A stretch of 64,000 nt of DNA, from assembly GCA_964023205.1 (NCBI GenBank), contig OZ026845.1, positions 10,001-74,000 of the forward strand, in the 5' to 3' direction. The stretch is from Lutraria lutraria. Lineage: Eukaryota; Mollusca; Bivalvia; Venerida; Mactridae. The notes under the pieces are model-generated. The model saw only the letters and a list, made by a program, of their open reading frames with translations, had not been told where the DNA came from and did no database searches. Below are positions 24,617 to 39,200 of the stretch, piece by piece. Within the stretch, counting starts at the first letter, position 1; every line of letters starts with the position of its first letter. The position numbers and the translations under genes were made by a program.

Positions 24617-25500
24617 TTTTATTGGTGTGACACTGATACAGTGTTTATTGGTGTTACACTGATACAGTGTTTATTGGTGTTACACTGATACAGTGTTTAT
24701 TGGTGTTACACTGATACAGTGTTTATTGGTGTTACACTGATACAGTGTTTATTGGTGTTACACTGATACAGTGTTTATTGGTGTTACACTGATACAGTGT
24801 TTATTGGTGTTACACTGATACAGTGTTTATTGGTGTTACACTGATACAGTGTTTATTAGTGTTACACTGATACAGTGTTTATTAGTGTTACACTGATACA
24901 GTGTTTATTGATGTTACACTGATACAGTGTTTATTGGTGTAATACTGATACAGTGTTTATTGATGTTACACTGATACAGTGTTTATTGGTGTAATACTGA
25001 TACAGTGTTTATTGGTGTTACACTCATACAGTGTTTATTGGTGTTACACTGATACAGTGTTTATTGGTGTTACACTCATACAGTGTTTATTAGTGTTACA
25101 CTGATACAGTGTTTATTGGTGAAATACTGATACAGTGTTTATTGGTGTTACACTGATACTGTGTTTATTGGTGTTACGCTGATACAGTGTTTATTTGTGT
25201 AATACTGATACAGTGTTTATTGGTGTTACACTGATACCGATACAGTGTTTATTGGTGTTACACTGATACAGTATTTACTGGTATTACATTGACACGGTGT
25301 TTATTGGTGTTACACTGATACAGTATTTATTGGCATTTCACTGATACAGAGTTTATTGGTGTTACATTGCTACAGCATTTACTGGTGTTAAACAGATGCA
25401 GTGTTTATTGATGTTTTATGCAGTGTTTATTGATGTTTGATATGGCGTTTATTGGTGTTACACTGATATGGTTTCTATTGGTGTTATATTGATACTTATG
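24617..25500. repeat. 26-bp minisatellite with built-in hairpin, decaying at its 3' end
   Basis: The unit is TTATTGGTGT then TACACTGATACAGTGT, about 27 good copies to 25330 and then increasingly degenerate ones. ACACTG-ATA-CAGTGT inside each unit is a 15-bp near-palindrome, so each repeat can fold. Confidence 0.93.
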
Positions 25501-27699
25501 TTACACTGGTGTTTATTCGTGTTTCTGCCAAGTTTGTCATGATATAGTTACTTCATAGTTACAACATGGTTAAAATCTTACAGTGATAAATCTCAGATTA
25601 AACATAACAAGAACATTTTAATTTTTCATTCATTATCATGTTTACATCAATTTATGTTAAACTTGTTTAATATAAATTTTTTGGTGTATTTAGTAGTAAT
25701 TAGTTAAACTTGTTTAATGTAACTTTTTGGTGTATTCTGTTAGTTCTAAGTTAAACTTGTTTGATATAACTTATTGACATATTTTAGTAGTTAGACTTTT
25801 AATATAAACTTTAGATGTGCACTTAACGACAAAATTCTCGTCTGTTCTTTTATTATTTATTTATTTTCCTCCATATTCGAAGAGCATTACATGCATGAAC
25901 AATAACAATGTAGCATAATTATATATATGACATCATAATGATGAATTAATAACACATACAATATGAATCAAGTAAGTGAGTCTTGCTGACAAAACATTCA
26001 GAATAAAACAATTTGACCACTTATAGAAGTTAAACAGTGCAATGCAAATTATATGAAAATGTAGTAAATATTATACAATTAGACATATACAAATCATTTC
26101 AATTACATAATTTATATACATACATGTATGCAAATGACATGTTTAGTAATCCCATACATATTAATATAAATAATCTTGAATTATTATACAAGGGTTTATA
26201 CCTTCCTTAACATTTTAAATTAACCCAGATGAATCAGGTTTAAAAGACCATTTTACAAAGAAGTTTACCAAGCCAAACATTTATCATGACATCACCACTA
26301 ACGACAATTGCTGATTTTAGTAAACTGACACACTGTGTTCGAGGCAGGTTGTGCACTAACTCCATAAAACTTATCTCACCGAAGCAGTTGATATGAGAAG
26401 AAATGCATGCATTTGTCTCCTAAATAATGAGTTTTTTTTTCACAAAACATGATTATGTGACATGATTATGTGTACGATAATATCATCAGTATGCTGTGTG
26501 CATTTCGAACATGCCTGAATATAATTAGCTCTGCTAAATTTATTTATAATGTAAACTATACCCTTGCATAGTTCAGTCAAGTTAGAATTTCATTTTGATA
26601 TTCGCCACAGAACATGATAACCCGGGTACTTGACGCACATTATATCGAAGTAGTAAAGACGACAATGATTCATCTTCACACAGTTTTGACAGTCGATCAT
26701 GATGGTCTGTATAGAGTAGGCGCCCTTAAAGGGCATGGGAATGGCTTCTAGATAGATATTGAATTTTTGTAGACAAGACATTTGTCCATAAGTGTATTTT
26801 AGTAGTTACTAGTTTGACTTGTTTAATATAAACTTTTGATGTCCATAAACACCACTTTGACAAATGAAAACAAGCAAAAGGCTTGAAATAAAATGTGCAA
26901 TAAAATACACAAATGTCTTGTAATTCAATTTTCTCCACGCTTTGTCACCACAGAATACTTAGTTGTGTAAAGGAAATATCTTATTGTAAAAGTAGAACAG
27001 AAACGAATACATGTACTTGTTTATACATTCAATATTATTGTACAGGTTTAATTGATACGTTAATCTTCAACTTAAACTGGGTCGTAATTTCTCTTTTTGT
27101 ATTGTTGCCAAATAATCTTTTTGTATAGAACTATAAATATCTGCTTATAGTAGATTTCAATATGCATTGCCAATATTTTCACCTCAAAAGATTGTCATTA
27201 TCATATTATTTAAGCAGAAAAGGGGCTGGACACCAATGATATCTTAAGTAATGTTCTGTATGAAAATTAACATGTTTGTAGATAATACTGATCATTTTTA
27301 TAAACTTGAAAGTGGCCGGTATTTTCAAAGATATATATTATTACATTGGTGGGTACTTTTACTCAAATGGTCAAGTGATAAAATGATGTCTACACAAATT
27401 ATTGCTTAATTTTATGATTAGCTGGCATGAACAAACAAAAAGAATGACACTAAATTGCCTTAAAATGAGTTATATCATTTTGTCATTTAAATAAAAAAGA
27501 AAATAATTATATGAATGAATTTATAAATGAGTACTTATATTAAATGTACAAAGCATAAACTAAATACACATGTAGTAAATATAAGACGGGCATGAGCCAC
27601 TCTACATGAAATTAAATGAAGCTAGATGTTCTGGTCATATTCAAAAAGCACGTTCATATTAATAGTTGTATTATACATACACATTATATAATTACATGT
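25501..27699. other. AT-rich spacer with short duplications only
   Basis: A GTTTAATATAAACTTTT-like phrase recurs near 25670, 25720, 25800 and 26820. Small open frames around 26590-27130 show no conserved features. I see no gene. Confidence 0.5.
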
Positions 27700-28795
27700 A
27701 TGTATGTTTACTGTATATATTCATAATTGCATGATACATTTTGTACATTCACATGATATATGTATGTTTACTGTATATATATTTACATGATATATGTATG
27801 TTTACTGTATATATATTTACATGATATATGTATGTTTACTGTATATATTCATAATTGTATTATACATACACATGATATATGTATGTTTACTGTATATATT
27901 CATAACTGTATTATACATACACATGATATATGTATGTTTACTGTATATATTCATAACTGTATTATACATACACATGATATATGTATGTTTACTGTATATA
28001 TTCATAATTGTATTATACATACACATGATATATGTATGTTTACTGTATATATTCATAATTGTATTATACATACGCATGATATATGTATGTTTACTGTATA
28101 TATTCATAATTGTATTATACATACGCATGATATATGTATGTTTACTGTATATATTCATAACTGTATTATACATACACATGATATATGTATGTTTACTGTA
28201 TATATTCATAATTGTATTATACATACACATGATATATGTATGTTTACTGTATATATTCATAACTGTATTATACATACACATGATATATGTATGTTTACTG
28301 TATATATTCATAATTGTATTATACATACACATGATATATGTACGTTTACTGTATATATTCATAACTGTATTATACATACACATGATATATGTATGTTTAC
28401 TGTATATATTCATAACTGTATTATACATACACATGATATATGTATGTTTACTGTATATATTCATAATTGTATTATACATACACATGATATATGTATGTTT
28501 ACTGTATATATTTATAACTGTATTATACATACACATGATATATGTATGTTTACTGTATATATTCATAATTGTATTATACATACGCATGATATATGTATGT
28601 TTACTGTATATATTCATAACTGTATTATACATACACATGATATATGTATGTTTACTGTATATATTTATAACTGTATTATACATACACATGATATATGTAT
28701 GTTTACTGTATATATTCATAATTGTATTATACATACACATGATATATGTATGTTTACTGTATATATTCATAATTGTATTATACATACAAGTGGTA
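27700..28795. repeat. 51-bp minisatellite, about 20 copies
   Basis: The unit contains GATATATGTATGTTTACTG, TATATATTCATAATTG and TATTATACATACACAT. Since 51 is 17 codons and the unit lacks stops in several frames, it gives open frames of over 300 codons on both strands. These are periodicity artefacts, not proteins. Copies vary mainly at AATTG/AACTG and ACACATG/ACGCATG. Confidence 0.94.
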
Positions 28796-29224
28796 AATGT
28801 ATGTCTAAGTAAGTACTATGTGTATTTATAATTGTATCACATGGTATGTATGTATTATGCTGATTTTTTTTATTTACGCACATTTAACAAACAATGAAAT
28901 ATCAATGTATTTCTTATTTTGATCTCTATTTTCATTCTAGTTAGGAAATTTGTTGGTTTTCTTTATTTATACAGAAGAAGTCTTCAAAGAAACAAAATAA
29001 AGATCCTGACATTATGAGGACAAAATTAAAATATGCTAATAACAGTGCTAAATCTTAACTTCAAGTTATCATAGTGTAAATAGTAATTGTTCAATGGTCA
29101 AATCATACAATATAAAGATATATACTTCATGTAAAAAAGAAAAAACAGTATAATATGACAAAAATATAATCTATAAATCTGTCTTAGAACATTTCATATT
29201 ATGTTAGTGGAGACTTTAAAACAG

Positions 29225-29355
29225 TAAATTTTAAGTGGGTCTGAATGGTCGAGGTGTAATACAGCATGTATAAGTGGGTCTGAATGATCGAGGTGTAAAA
29301 TTACAGCATGTATAAGTGGGTCTGAATGGTCAAGGTGTAATACAGCATGTAAACC
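29225..29355. repeat. Short ~44-bp tandem repeat (3 copies)
   Basis: The phrase GTGGGTCTGAATGGTCGAGG followed by TGTAATACAGCATGTA occurs three times between 29235 and 29350. Confidence 0.8.
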
Positions 29356-29404
29356 TCTCAATGAAAGCATACTAATAACTGGATCCTGGTAGGGAGGCCA
29401 AGAT

Positions 29405-29955
29405 TCTATGAAACTTTGACCAATTTGTATCATGAACTGCCTGAAGTAATATTTATGAAACTTTGACCAATTTGTATCATGAACTGCCTGAAGTAATATT
29501 TATGAAATTTTGACCATGTATCATGAACTGCCTGAAGAAATATTTATGAAATTTTGACCATGTATCATGAACTGCCTGAAGAAATATTTATGAAATTTTG
29601 ACCATGTATCATGAACTGCCTGAAGTAATATTTATGAAATTTTGACCATGTATCATGAACTGCCTGAAGTAATATTTATGAAATTTTGACCATGTATCAT
29701 GAACTGCCTGAAGAAATATTTATGAAATTTAGACCATGTATCATGAACTGCCTGAAGTAATATTTATGAAATTTTGACCATGTATCATGAACTGCCTGAA
29801 TTAATATTTATGAAACTTTGAACATTCATCATGAACTGCCTGAAGTAATATTTATGAAACTTTGAACAATCATCATGAACTGCCTGAAGTAACATTTATG
29901 AAACTTTGACCATGTATTATGAACTACCTGAAGTAATATCTATGAAACTTTTATG
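29405..29955. repeat. 44-bp minisatellite, about 12 copies
   Basis: The unit contains TATTTATGAAATTTTGACCA then TGTATCATGAACTGCCTGAA and GTAA. It lies just upstream of the first EVC2 coding exon. Confidence 0.92.
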
Positions 29956-30072
29956 TGAATCTATTCTGTACCTACATATATTGAGATACATACCTGATAA
30001 TTATAAATTGACTATTTGTTCATAAATTAACGTAGATAATTGATGTTGTACATGTTTATGTTTCAGCAAAAA

Positions 30073-30222
30073 ATGAAGAGATTTTATGAGACATGGATTG
30101 TGTATCTGGTATTTATGATGTACCAGACAGGACCTGTGTCATCATCATTATACAGTATAAGTGTTCTAAATTATACATATACAGAGGTTTTACATGATGG
30201 ATATGTAAACCTTAATACATCA
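30073..30222 (+). CDS. EVC2: EVC2 exon 1: start codon and signal peptide
   Basis: The ATG at 30073 follows an acceptor-like ATGTTTCAG by six bases, so this is probably the second transcribed exon. Residues 1-50 begin MKRFYETWIVYLVFMMYQTG, a short basic start and hydrophobic core typical of a secretion signal. Cleavage is plausible around residues 22-25. N33 (NYT) and N48 (NTS) are glycosylation sequons. An in-frame ATG at 30040 lies in the presumed upstream intron and is less likely. The exon ends with donor GTAAGTAG. Its last 24 bases plus the donor match the 35-bp repeat that fills the next intron. Confidence 0.8.
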
Positions 30223-33200
30223 GTAAGTAGTAGGGATTTGTAAGCCTTAACACATATGTAAGTAGTAGGGGTATGTTAACCTTAATACATATGTAAGAAG
30301 TAGAGATAAGTAACCTTAATACATATGTAAGAATTAGGGATATGTTAACCTTAATACATATGAAAAAGTAGGGATAAGTAAACCATAATACATATGTAAG
30401 AAGTTAGGATATGTAAACCTTAATACATAAGTAAGAAGAATGGATAAGTAAACCTTAATACATATGTAAGAAGTAGGGATAAGTAAACCTTAATACATAT
30501 GTAAGAATTAGGGATAAGTAAACCTTAATACATATGTAAGAAGTAGGGATAAGTAAACCTTAATACATATGTAAGTAGTAGGGATAGGTAAACCTTAATA
30601 CATATGTAAGAAGAAGGGATAAGTAAACCTTAATACATATGTAAGAATTAGGGATAAGTAAACCTTAATACATATGTAAGAAGTAGGGATAAGTAAACCT
30701 TAATACATATGTAAGTAGTAGGGATAGGTAAACCTTAATACATATGTAAGAAGAAGGGATAAGTAAACCTTAATACATATGTAAGAATTAGGGATAAGTA
30801 AACCTTAATACATATGTAAGAAGTAGGGATAAGTAAACCTTAATACATATGTAAGAAGTAGGGATAAGTAAACCTTAATACATATGTAAGTAGTAGGGAT
30901 ATGTAAACCTTAATACATATGTAAGAAGAAGGGATAAGTAAACCTTAATACATATGTAAGAAGTAGGGATAAGTAAACCTTAATACATATGTAAGTAGTA
31001 GGGATAGGTAAACCTTAATACATATGTAAGAAGAAGGGATAAGTAAACCTTAATACATATGTAAGTAGTAGGGATAAGTAAACCTTAATACATATGTAAG
31101 TAGTAGGGATAGGTAAACCTTAATACATATGTAAGTAGTAGGGATAGGTAAACCTTAATACATATGTAAGAAGAAGGTATAAGTAAACCTTAATACATAT
31201 GTAAGAAGAAGGTATAAGTAAACCTTAATACATATGTAAGTAGTAGGGATAGGTAAACCTTAATACATATGTAAGTAGTAGGGATAGGTAAACCTTAATA
31301 CATATGTAAGAAGAAGGGATAAGTAAACCTTAATACATATGTAAGTAGTAGGGATAGGTAAACCTTAATACATATGTGAGAAGAAGGGATAAGTAAACCT
31401 TAATACATATGTAAGTAGTAGGGATAGGTAAACCTTAATACATATGTGAGAAGAAGGGATAAGTAAACCTTAATACATATGTAAAAAGTAGGGATAAGTA
31501 AACCATAATACATATGTAAGAAGTTAAGATATGTAAACTTAATACATATGTAAGAAGTAGGGATAAGTAAACCATAATACATATGTAAGTAGTAGGGATT
31601 TGTAAACCTTAATACATATGTAAGTAGTAGGGATAAGTAAACCTTAATACATATGTAAGAAGTAGGGATATGTTAACCTTAATACATCTTAAGTATTATA
31701 ATAATGGTATGTTTGTTTTAATTAGGTACATGTATGATGCAGTTGACTGTCTTTATGATGTACTTCAGGACCAGACATAATAATATCATCTGAACAAAAA
31801 ATAATCACCCAGAAACAGGGGTTACTTTATACACCAAAATCAACCATTATTTGAATGGCAGATAGTTTCATTTGTCTAAAATTGGAAAATATCAACCTGT
31901 CAACAAAGTATCTTTAAGAAATCTGTTCAGAAATTACATTATATGTAGTACAAAAAAGCTTGTTTTTTACTCACAGTCAACAGTAAAGTTTGACAATTAT
32001 ATCATGAATTTTAAAGTATAGAGTAACAACTTCAACACAAAAATGTTCCGTTAAGCTTTAACGTTATTGCAAAAAATTTCATATGCACAAGCATACATTT
32101 ATATTCTATTATATTTCAGGTTGAATTCCTCGCAGACAATGCATCTACTAGTACAATAGGTTCCTATGTCTTCTTATCTACAACACCACCTGTACGATCT
32201 GGTATGTCTGTGTCCGTTATAGAAGGATGGCTAAACAATAACTTTATCATAGCATCTTTACCATTGCTGAGTGTGACCCTGACAATTGAGGTAGGTGCTA
32301 TAGTTTACCTAGTTTACCATTTTAAATAAATCAATAAAACTATTCATATTACGGATGAGGAGTGACAAAAACAATACAACATGTGCATGTATTTGATATC
32401 ACAGCATTTGTATATCATTAGGTTAACATTAATAAATCCATTGGATTTCAATAACCATACTAATAATATATGTATTTACAATAACCTTACTAATAATATA
32501 TATATCTATAAAAATCATACTAATAATATATGTATTTACAATAACCATACTAATAATATACATATCTATAAAAATCATACTAATAATATATGTATTTACA
32601 ATAACAATACTAATAATATATATATCTATAAAAATCATGCTAATAATATATGTATTTACAATAACCATACTAATAATATATACCGTATATCTATAAAAAT
32701 CATACTAATAATATATGTATTTACAATAACCATACTAATAATATATATATCTATAAAAATCATACTAATAATATATGTATTTACAATAATCATACTAATA
32801 ATATATATATCTATAAAAATCATACTAATAATATATGTATTTACAATAACCATACTAATAATATATATATCTATAAAAATCATACTAATAATATATGTAT
32901 TTACAATAATCATACTAATAATATATATATCTATAAAAATCATACTAATAATATATGTATTTACAATAACCATACTAATAATATATATATCTATAAAAAT
33001 CATACTTATGATATATATATATAGTAAAACCTCAATTATTCAACGACTGATATTTGAAAACTGATTCGAACACAATTAAAAATCTAATTACAAAAAGATG
33101 ATTAAAGGAAAAGAAATGTAACAAACATAAAAACATCACGTCTTCTTAACAATTCATTGTTTTGAACAATGACGACAGCAATGTCGAATAAAGTATTGTT

Positions 33201-36200
33201 GTGTCGGATTGTTTTTGTATAATCTGTATATGCGCGGGTATTCTTTTAACAAGAATTATTATTTCATTCGTTAACTCACATACATTCATAAACAAGGATA
33301 AATAAAGAAACTGTTATGCATTTTATATTATCACTCACATAACGTCATGTTTGTGTACAAGAGTTAACTCCCTTGCAATATATGAACAGTACGGAATTTA
33401 TAGTTTTCCAACCAGTATATTACAGAATACCGTTAGGGCCATTGCCTATGTGTGGGTTTGTCTGAAACATGACACTCGACTGTTCGATAATAAAAACACG
33501 AAATCACAACAGTATGATAACGATAATACGACATTACGATAATGATGATACGATAAAGTATAGCGTTTTCATTGTCATACTGTCGCATTATCGTTATCGT
33601 ACTATTGCATTGTCATATTATCGTCATCATACTGTCGTGTTGTCGTACTGTCGCATTATCACAGTCCGGTACGCATGCCCACACTCAAAAAGAAAAGAAT
33701 TTCATGTACACCATTTGTACATTATTTGTTTATATAGAAAACATTACACTAAACATAAATTAATAAACGAGTGCTCCATCAACTGTACCAATGTTACAAG
33801 AATTTCCACAATATTATATAAAAATTATCATGGGCTACTCATCACACTCGTATAGATATAATATAATATATATAATACTGCACTCAACTTCCCGTGCACC
33901 ATAACTTTGCGCTTCTCGTCTGTAATATGTTTATGAAATTAATTATTTAAGTTTTATGATACATTGTTATTGTATACATCCAATATAAAAGACGCACCAT
34001 GGACGTTGTTGTACTGTTGTGATTTCGTGTTTTCGTTATTGTACTGTGGAGTATCTTGTTTCAAACCAACCCACACATATGCAATGGCCCTAATGGCATT
34101 CCGTAGTATATCATTCCAAAATGGATTATTCGAAACCATGGATTATCCGAATGATTTTTCACGGCCCAACGACATTCGAATTGTATTTATAAAAATCATC
34201 CAGATAAATAAGACATAAAACTATTTGTTGTTATTGTTTACATGCACATTAAAAATCAGGTAGGTAGGTTGGGCTTTTGTTTTTGCCATTGAAAGCACAA
34301 GGAAAAGTAAAAAAAAATGAGAAATGGGATGTAACTTTCCTCAGGCCTAATTAAAAGTCTAGCGTTGTGGGAGGAAGTGTTGGTTTATTAGGTTAACCAG
34401 AACAATTTTTTTACAGGAAATATATACAGATGGATTTGAGCTTTATATGCGTATAGATAATATAGGATTCTTCACTGCTGAAGATATAGAAGCTACAGTA
34501 TGGTTAACTAATGGTCTCAAGGCAGATTATTTTAGTTTCTCAAATTACTCTATTGGAACTGGACTAGCAATGTTAATGGAAAGGAGAGCTTTCGATTGGA
34601 CAGTGGGAACATTGAATGGTAAGTCAAAATTGTTACACATTGGTATTCATCCTTTATCAATTGTATTAAATGACTATAATGTATATGATATAAGAAAAAA
34701 TATCTTTTGTAGCCTTAAATACATTGTAAATATATAAAACACTCATCTTTTTCATATACACAGTTTGGTAGTGATTTTGTTTGTTTTATTACATCTGCTG
34801 TAAGACCCACATAAGGTTGAATCTATGACCTCTTGTTCAGCAGTATTGCACTGTACCAAGATGCATGCATGGGCTATAGTTTATCAATTTTATATTCATG
34901 ATCCCCATAATCATTGCAAGTTCTATCACTCTGATCATTATTAGCAAATATACAGAGTAACACTCTTAAACACAGCACACTCACACTTTAACACCACTCA
35001 TATATACTTTATTACTGTTAAACACTTTAACACTGACTTTAACACTCATATATACTTTATCACTGATAAAACACTTTAACACACACTTTAACACTCATAT
35101 ATACTTTATCACTGTTAATCACTTAAACACTGACTTTAACACTCATATATACTTTATCACTGTTAAAACACTAACACTCGCTTTAAAACACTTTAACGCT
35201 CCCTTTAACACTCATATATACTTAATTACTGTTGAACACTCTAACACACACTTTAACACTCATATATACTTTATCACTCTTAGACACTGTAACATTCACT
35301 TTAACACTCATATAAACATGACACATGCATACACTATCTCAAAAGCAAGTTAATATTGTTTTGAAAAATAGTGATAAAAATACTCGTATATTACATTAAT
35401 AAAATACATTTAAATAATGTTTCTGTATTTACCAGTGGGAGGCAGTAGTTCAGATACATTTGAGGCAGTTCTTGACAAAGAAAATATGCATGATGGTACA
35501 AATATGTTTTCAATACATGTATATTACTCTAATGACACCAATTCACCATACCCTGTAAGTATATTAGTTATCTGACCAATGATAATTTATAAATGTGTAA
35601 TATGTTTATTTAAAAACCTTTATAATGTTTTTTTTTCACAATACTTTGAAAAATTATATAAATGTGATTAATCAGGTGCAGAATCTTGATTTCAGGCTGG
35701 AGGGGCAAAATATTATGTAAAGTAGGCTATTTCATTGAATGATATTTCATTTCTGTCAATGGTCGGGGCCTTTTAGGGGAAGCGCCCGGAGTGCACCCTC
35801 TTAAATCCACTAGTGGATTTTATTCCTATGAAAATCCGTGTGAATAGTACTTATTAAGATGGTTTTTTTACTGTTTAGGACTGACATCTATTTCATTAGA
35901 CATGTATTTATAAAGTGTGTATTTATTACAGTATGGACCTGTGATAACCAAAGTCTGCATTGATGCTGATATTATCAAGGAAAAGTCTGTGAGTTGAACT
36001 TGAAACTTTCTAACATCAATTTTAATGCTTAATGTAAAGGAAATATTCAAAAGTGTTAGAATCTTACCTAAACTTCTACAATAATATTAGCATCTTAGCA
36101 AAATAAATTATATCCTACATTTAATCTAGTACATCCAACATTAAAACTAGTATATCCTACATTAAAACTAGTATATTCTACATTAAATCTAGTATATCCT

Positions 36201-39200
36201 ACATTAAATCTAGTATATCCTACATTAAATCTAGTATATCCTACATTAAATCTAGTATATCCTACATTAAATCCAGTTTATCATACATTAAATCTAGTAT
36301 ATCCTACATTAAATCCAGTATATCCTACATCAAATCCTGCATTAAATCTAGTATATCCTATATTAAATCTAGTATATCCTACATTAAATCTAGTATATCC
36401 TACATTAAATCTAGTATATCCTACATTTAATTCTACATTAAATCTAGTACATCCAACATTAAATCTAGTATATCCTACATTAAATCTAGTATATCCTACA
36501 TTAAATCTAGTATATCCTACATTTAATTCTACATTAAATCTAGTATATTCAACATTAAATCTATTATATCCTACATTAAATCTAGTACATCCTACATTAA
36601 ATCTAGTACATCCTACATTAAATCTAGTATATCCTACATTTAATTTTACATTAAAGCTAGTATATCCTACATTAAATCCTACATTACCTACATTAAATCC
36701 TACATTAAAGCTAGTGTATACTACATTAAATCTAGTATATCCTACATTAAATCTAGTACATCCTACATTAAAACTAGTACATCCTACATTAAAACTAGTA
36801 CATCCTACGTTAAAGCTAGTATATCCTACATTAAATCGTACATTAAATCTAGTATATCCTACATTAAATCTAGTATATCCTACATTAAATCTAGTATATC
36901 CTACATTTAATTCTACATTAAATCTAGTATATTCAACATTAAATCTAGTATATCCTACATTAAATCTAGTACATCCTACATTAAATCTAGTACATCCTAC
37001 ATTAAATCTAGTATATCCTACATTTAATTTTACATTAAAGCTAGTATATCCTACATTAAATCCTACATTAAAGCTAGTGTATACTACATTAAATCTAGTA
37101 TATCCTACATTAAATCTAGTACATCCTACATTAAAACTAGTACATCCTACATTAAAACTAGTACATCCTACATTAAAACTAGTACATCCTACGTTAAAGC
37201 TAGTATATCCTACATTAAATCGTACATTAAAGCTATATATCCTACATTAAATCTAGTATATCCTACATAGGTTCTAGTATATTCTAACATTAAATCCTAC
37301 ATTAAATCTAGTATATCCAACATTAAATCTAGTATATCCTACATTAAATCTAGTATATCCTACATAGGTTCTTAGTGCCCCCTCCAAGAATATTACCATG
37401 TGTTGTTTTTAGCTCACCAGAGCACGAATGTGCTCAAGGTGAGCTTTTGTGATCGCCCTGCATCCATCGTGCGTCGTTAGTCGTGAAGTGGCGTCCATGT
37501 TTACTTAAAACAACATCTTCTCCTACACCGCTATGCCAATTGCAACCAAACTTTGCTGGAATTATCCTTGGGTGGTCCCCTTTCAAAGTTGTTCAAAAAC
37601 TCTGGTTCCTATGGCAACAAAAAGAAAAAACTTAAAAAATCTTCTTGTCCGAAACCACAGGGCCTACAGCTGAGATATTTGGTATGTAGCATTGTCTAGT
37701 GGAACTCTACAGAGTTTGTTCAAATTATTCCCCTGGGGTCAAAATTGGCTCCGCCCCGGGGGTAACTTGATTTTACATAGACTTATATAGGAAATTTAAA
37801 AAATCTTCTTGTCAAAAACTACAATGCCTAGAGCTTCGATATTTGGTGTGTAGGATAGTCTAGTGGACCTCTACCAAGTTTGTTCAAATTATTGCCTTAG
37901 GGTCAAAATTGGCCCCGCCCCGGGGGTCACTTGGTTTATATAGACTTATATAGGAAAATTTTAAGTCTTCTACTCCAAAACCGCAGGGCCTAGAGCTTAG
38001 ATATTTTGTATGTGGCATTGTCTAGTGGAACTCTACAGAGTTTGTTCAAATTATTCCCCTGGGGTCAAAATTGGCTCCGCCCCGGGGGTAACTTGATTTT
38101 ACATAGACTTATATAGGAAATTTAAAAAATCTTCTTGTCAAAAACTACAATGCCTAGAGCTTCGATATTTGGTGTGTACTGTGTAGGATAGTCTAGTGGA
38201 CCTCTACCAAGTTTGTTCAAATTATTGCCTTAGGGTCAAAATTGGCCCCGCCCCGGGGGTCACTTGATTTATATAGACTTATATAGGAAAATTTTAAAAA
38301 TCTTCTACTCCAAAACCGCAAGGCCTAGAGCTTAGATATTTTGTATGTGGCATTGTCTAGTGGACCTCTACCAAGTTTGTTCAAATTAGGGCCTCGGGGT
38401 CAAAATTGGCCCTGCCCTGGGGTTTATTCTATTTTATATAGGAAATTTTGAAAAATCTTCTTCTCCCAAACCACAAGGCCTAGAGCTAAGATATTTGGCA
38501 TATAGCATTGTCTAGTGGACCTCTACCAAGTTTGTTCAAATTAGGGCCTCGGGGTCAAAATTGGCCCTGCCCTGGGGTTTATTCTATTTTATATAGGAAA
38601 ATTTGAAAAATCTTCTTCTCCGAAACCACAAGGCCTAGAGCTAAGATATTTGGCATATAGCATTGTCTAGTGGACCTCTACCAAGTTTGTTCAAATTATT
38701 GGCCTAGGGTCAAAATTGGCCCCACCCCGGTGGTCACTTGATTTATATAGACTTATATAGGAAAATTTAAATAATCTTCTTTGAAACTGCAAGGCCTAGA
38801 GCTTAGATATTTTGTATGTGGCATTGTCTAGTGGACCTCTACCAAGTTTGTTCAAATTATGGCCTCAGGGTCAAAATTAGCCCTGCTCTGGGGTTTATTC
38901 TATTTTATATAGGAAAATTTGAAAAAATCTTCTTCTCCGAAACCACAAGGCCTAGAGCTAAGATATTTGGCATATAGCTTTGTCTAATGGACCTGTTTTA
39001 AATCTGTTCATATAATGGCCATGGGATAAAAAACGGCCCAGATGGGTCACTTGATCTTACTCGGACTCATATAGAAAACTTCAACAATATTCATCTCCAA
39101 ATGACCTTTTCTCCTGGTGAGCATTTATAGGGCCATCATGGCCCTCTTGTTTTAGTTAGTTAGTTCTTGCCTAAATGGTCAACTGTTTTACACAAGTGAA

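Noticed and set aside
27760..28831. Open frames of over 320 codons on both strands
   Set aside because: The 51-bp repeat is 17 codons long and free of stops in several frames, so length follows from periodicity. No start context, splice signal or composition supports a protein.
30040..30243. Unspliced 67-codon reading of EVC2 exon 1 starting at 30040
   Set aside because: The upstream part precedes a good acceptor (TTTCAG, 30066) and the end reads through the donor into repeat sequence. The ATG at 30073 and donor at 30223 fit the spliced frame.
33351..34218. Similar peptides (RAIAYVW..LK.DT) on both strands, suggesting a gene pair
   Set aside because: They are the two inverted arms of one foldback element read on opposite strands, not independent coding sequences.
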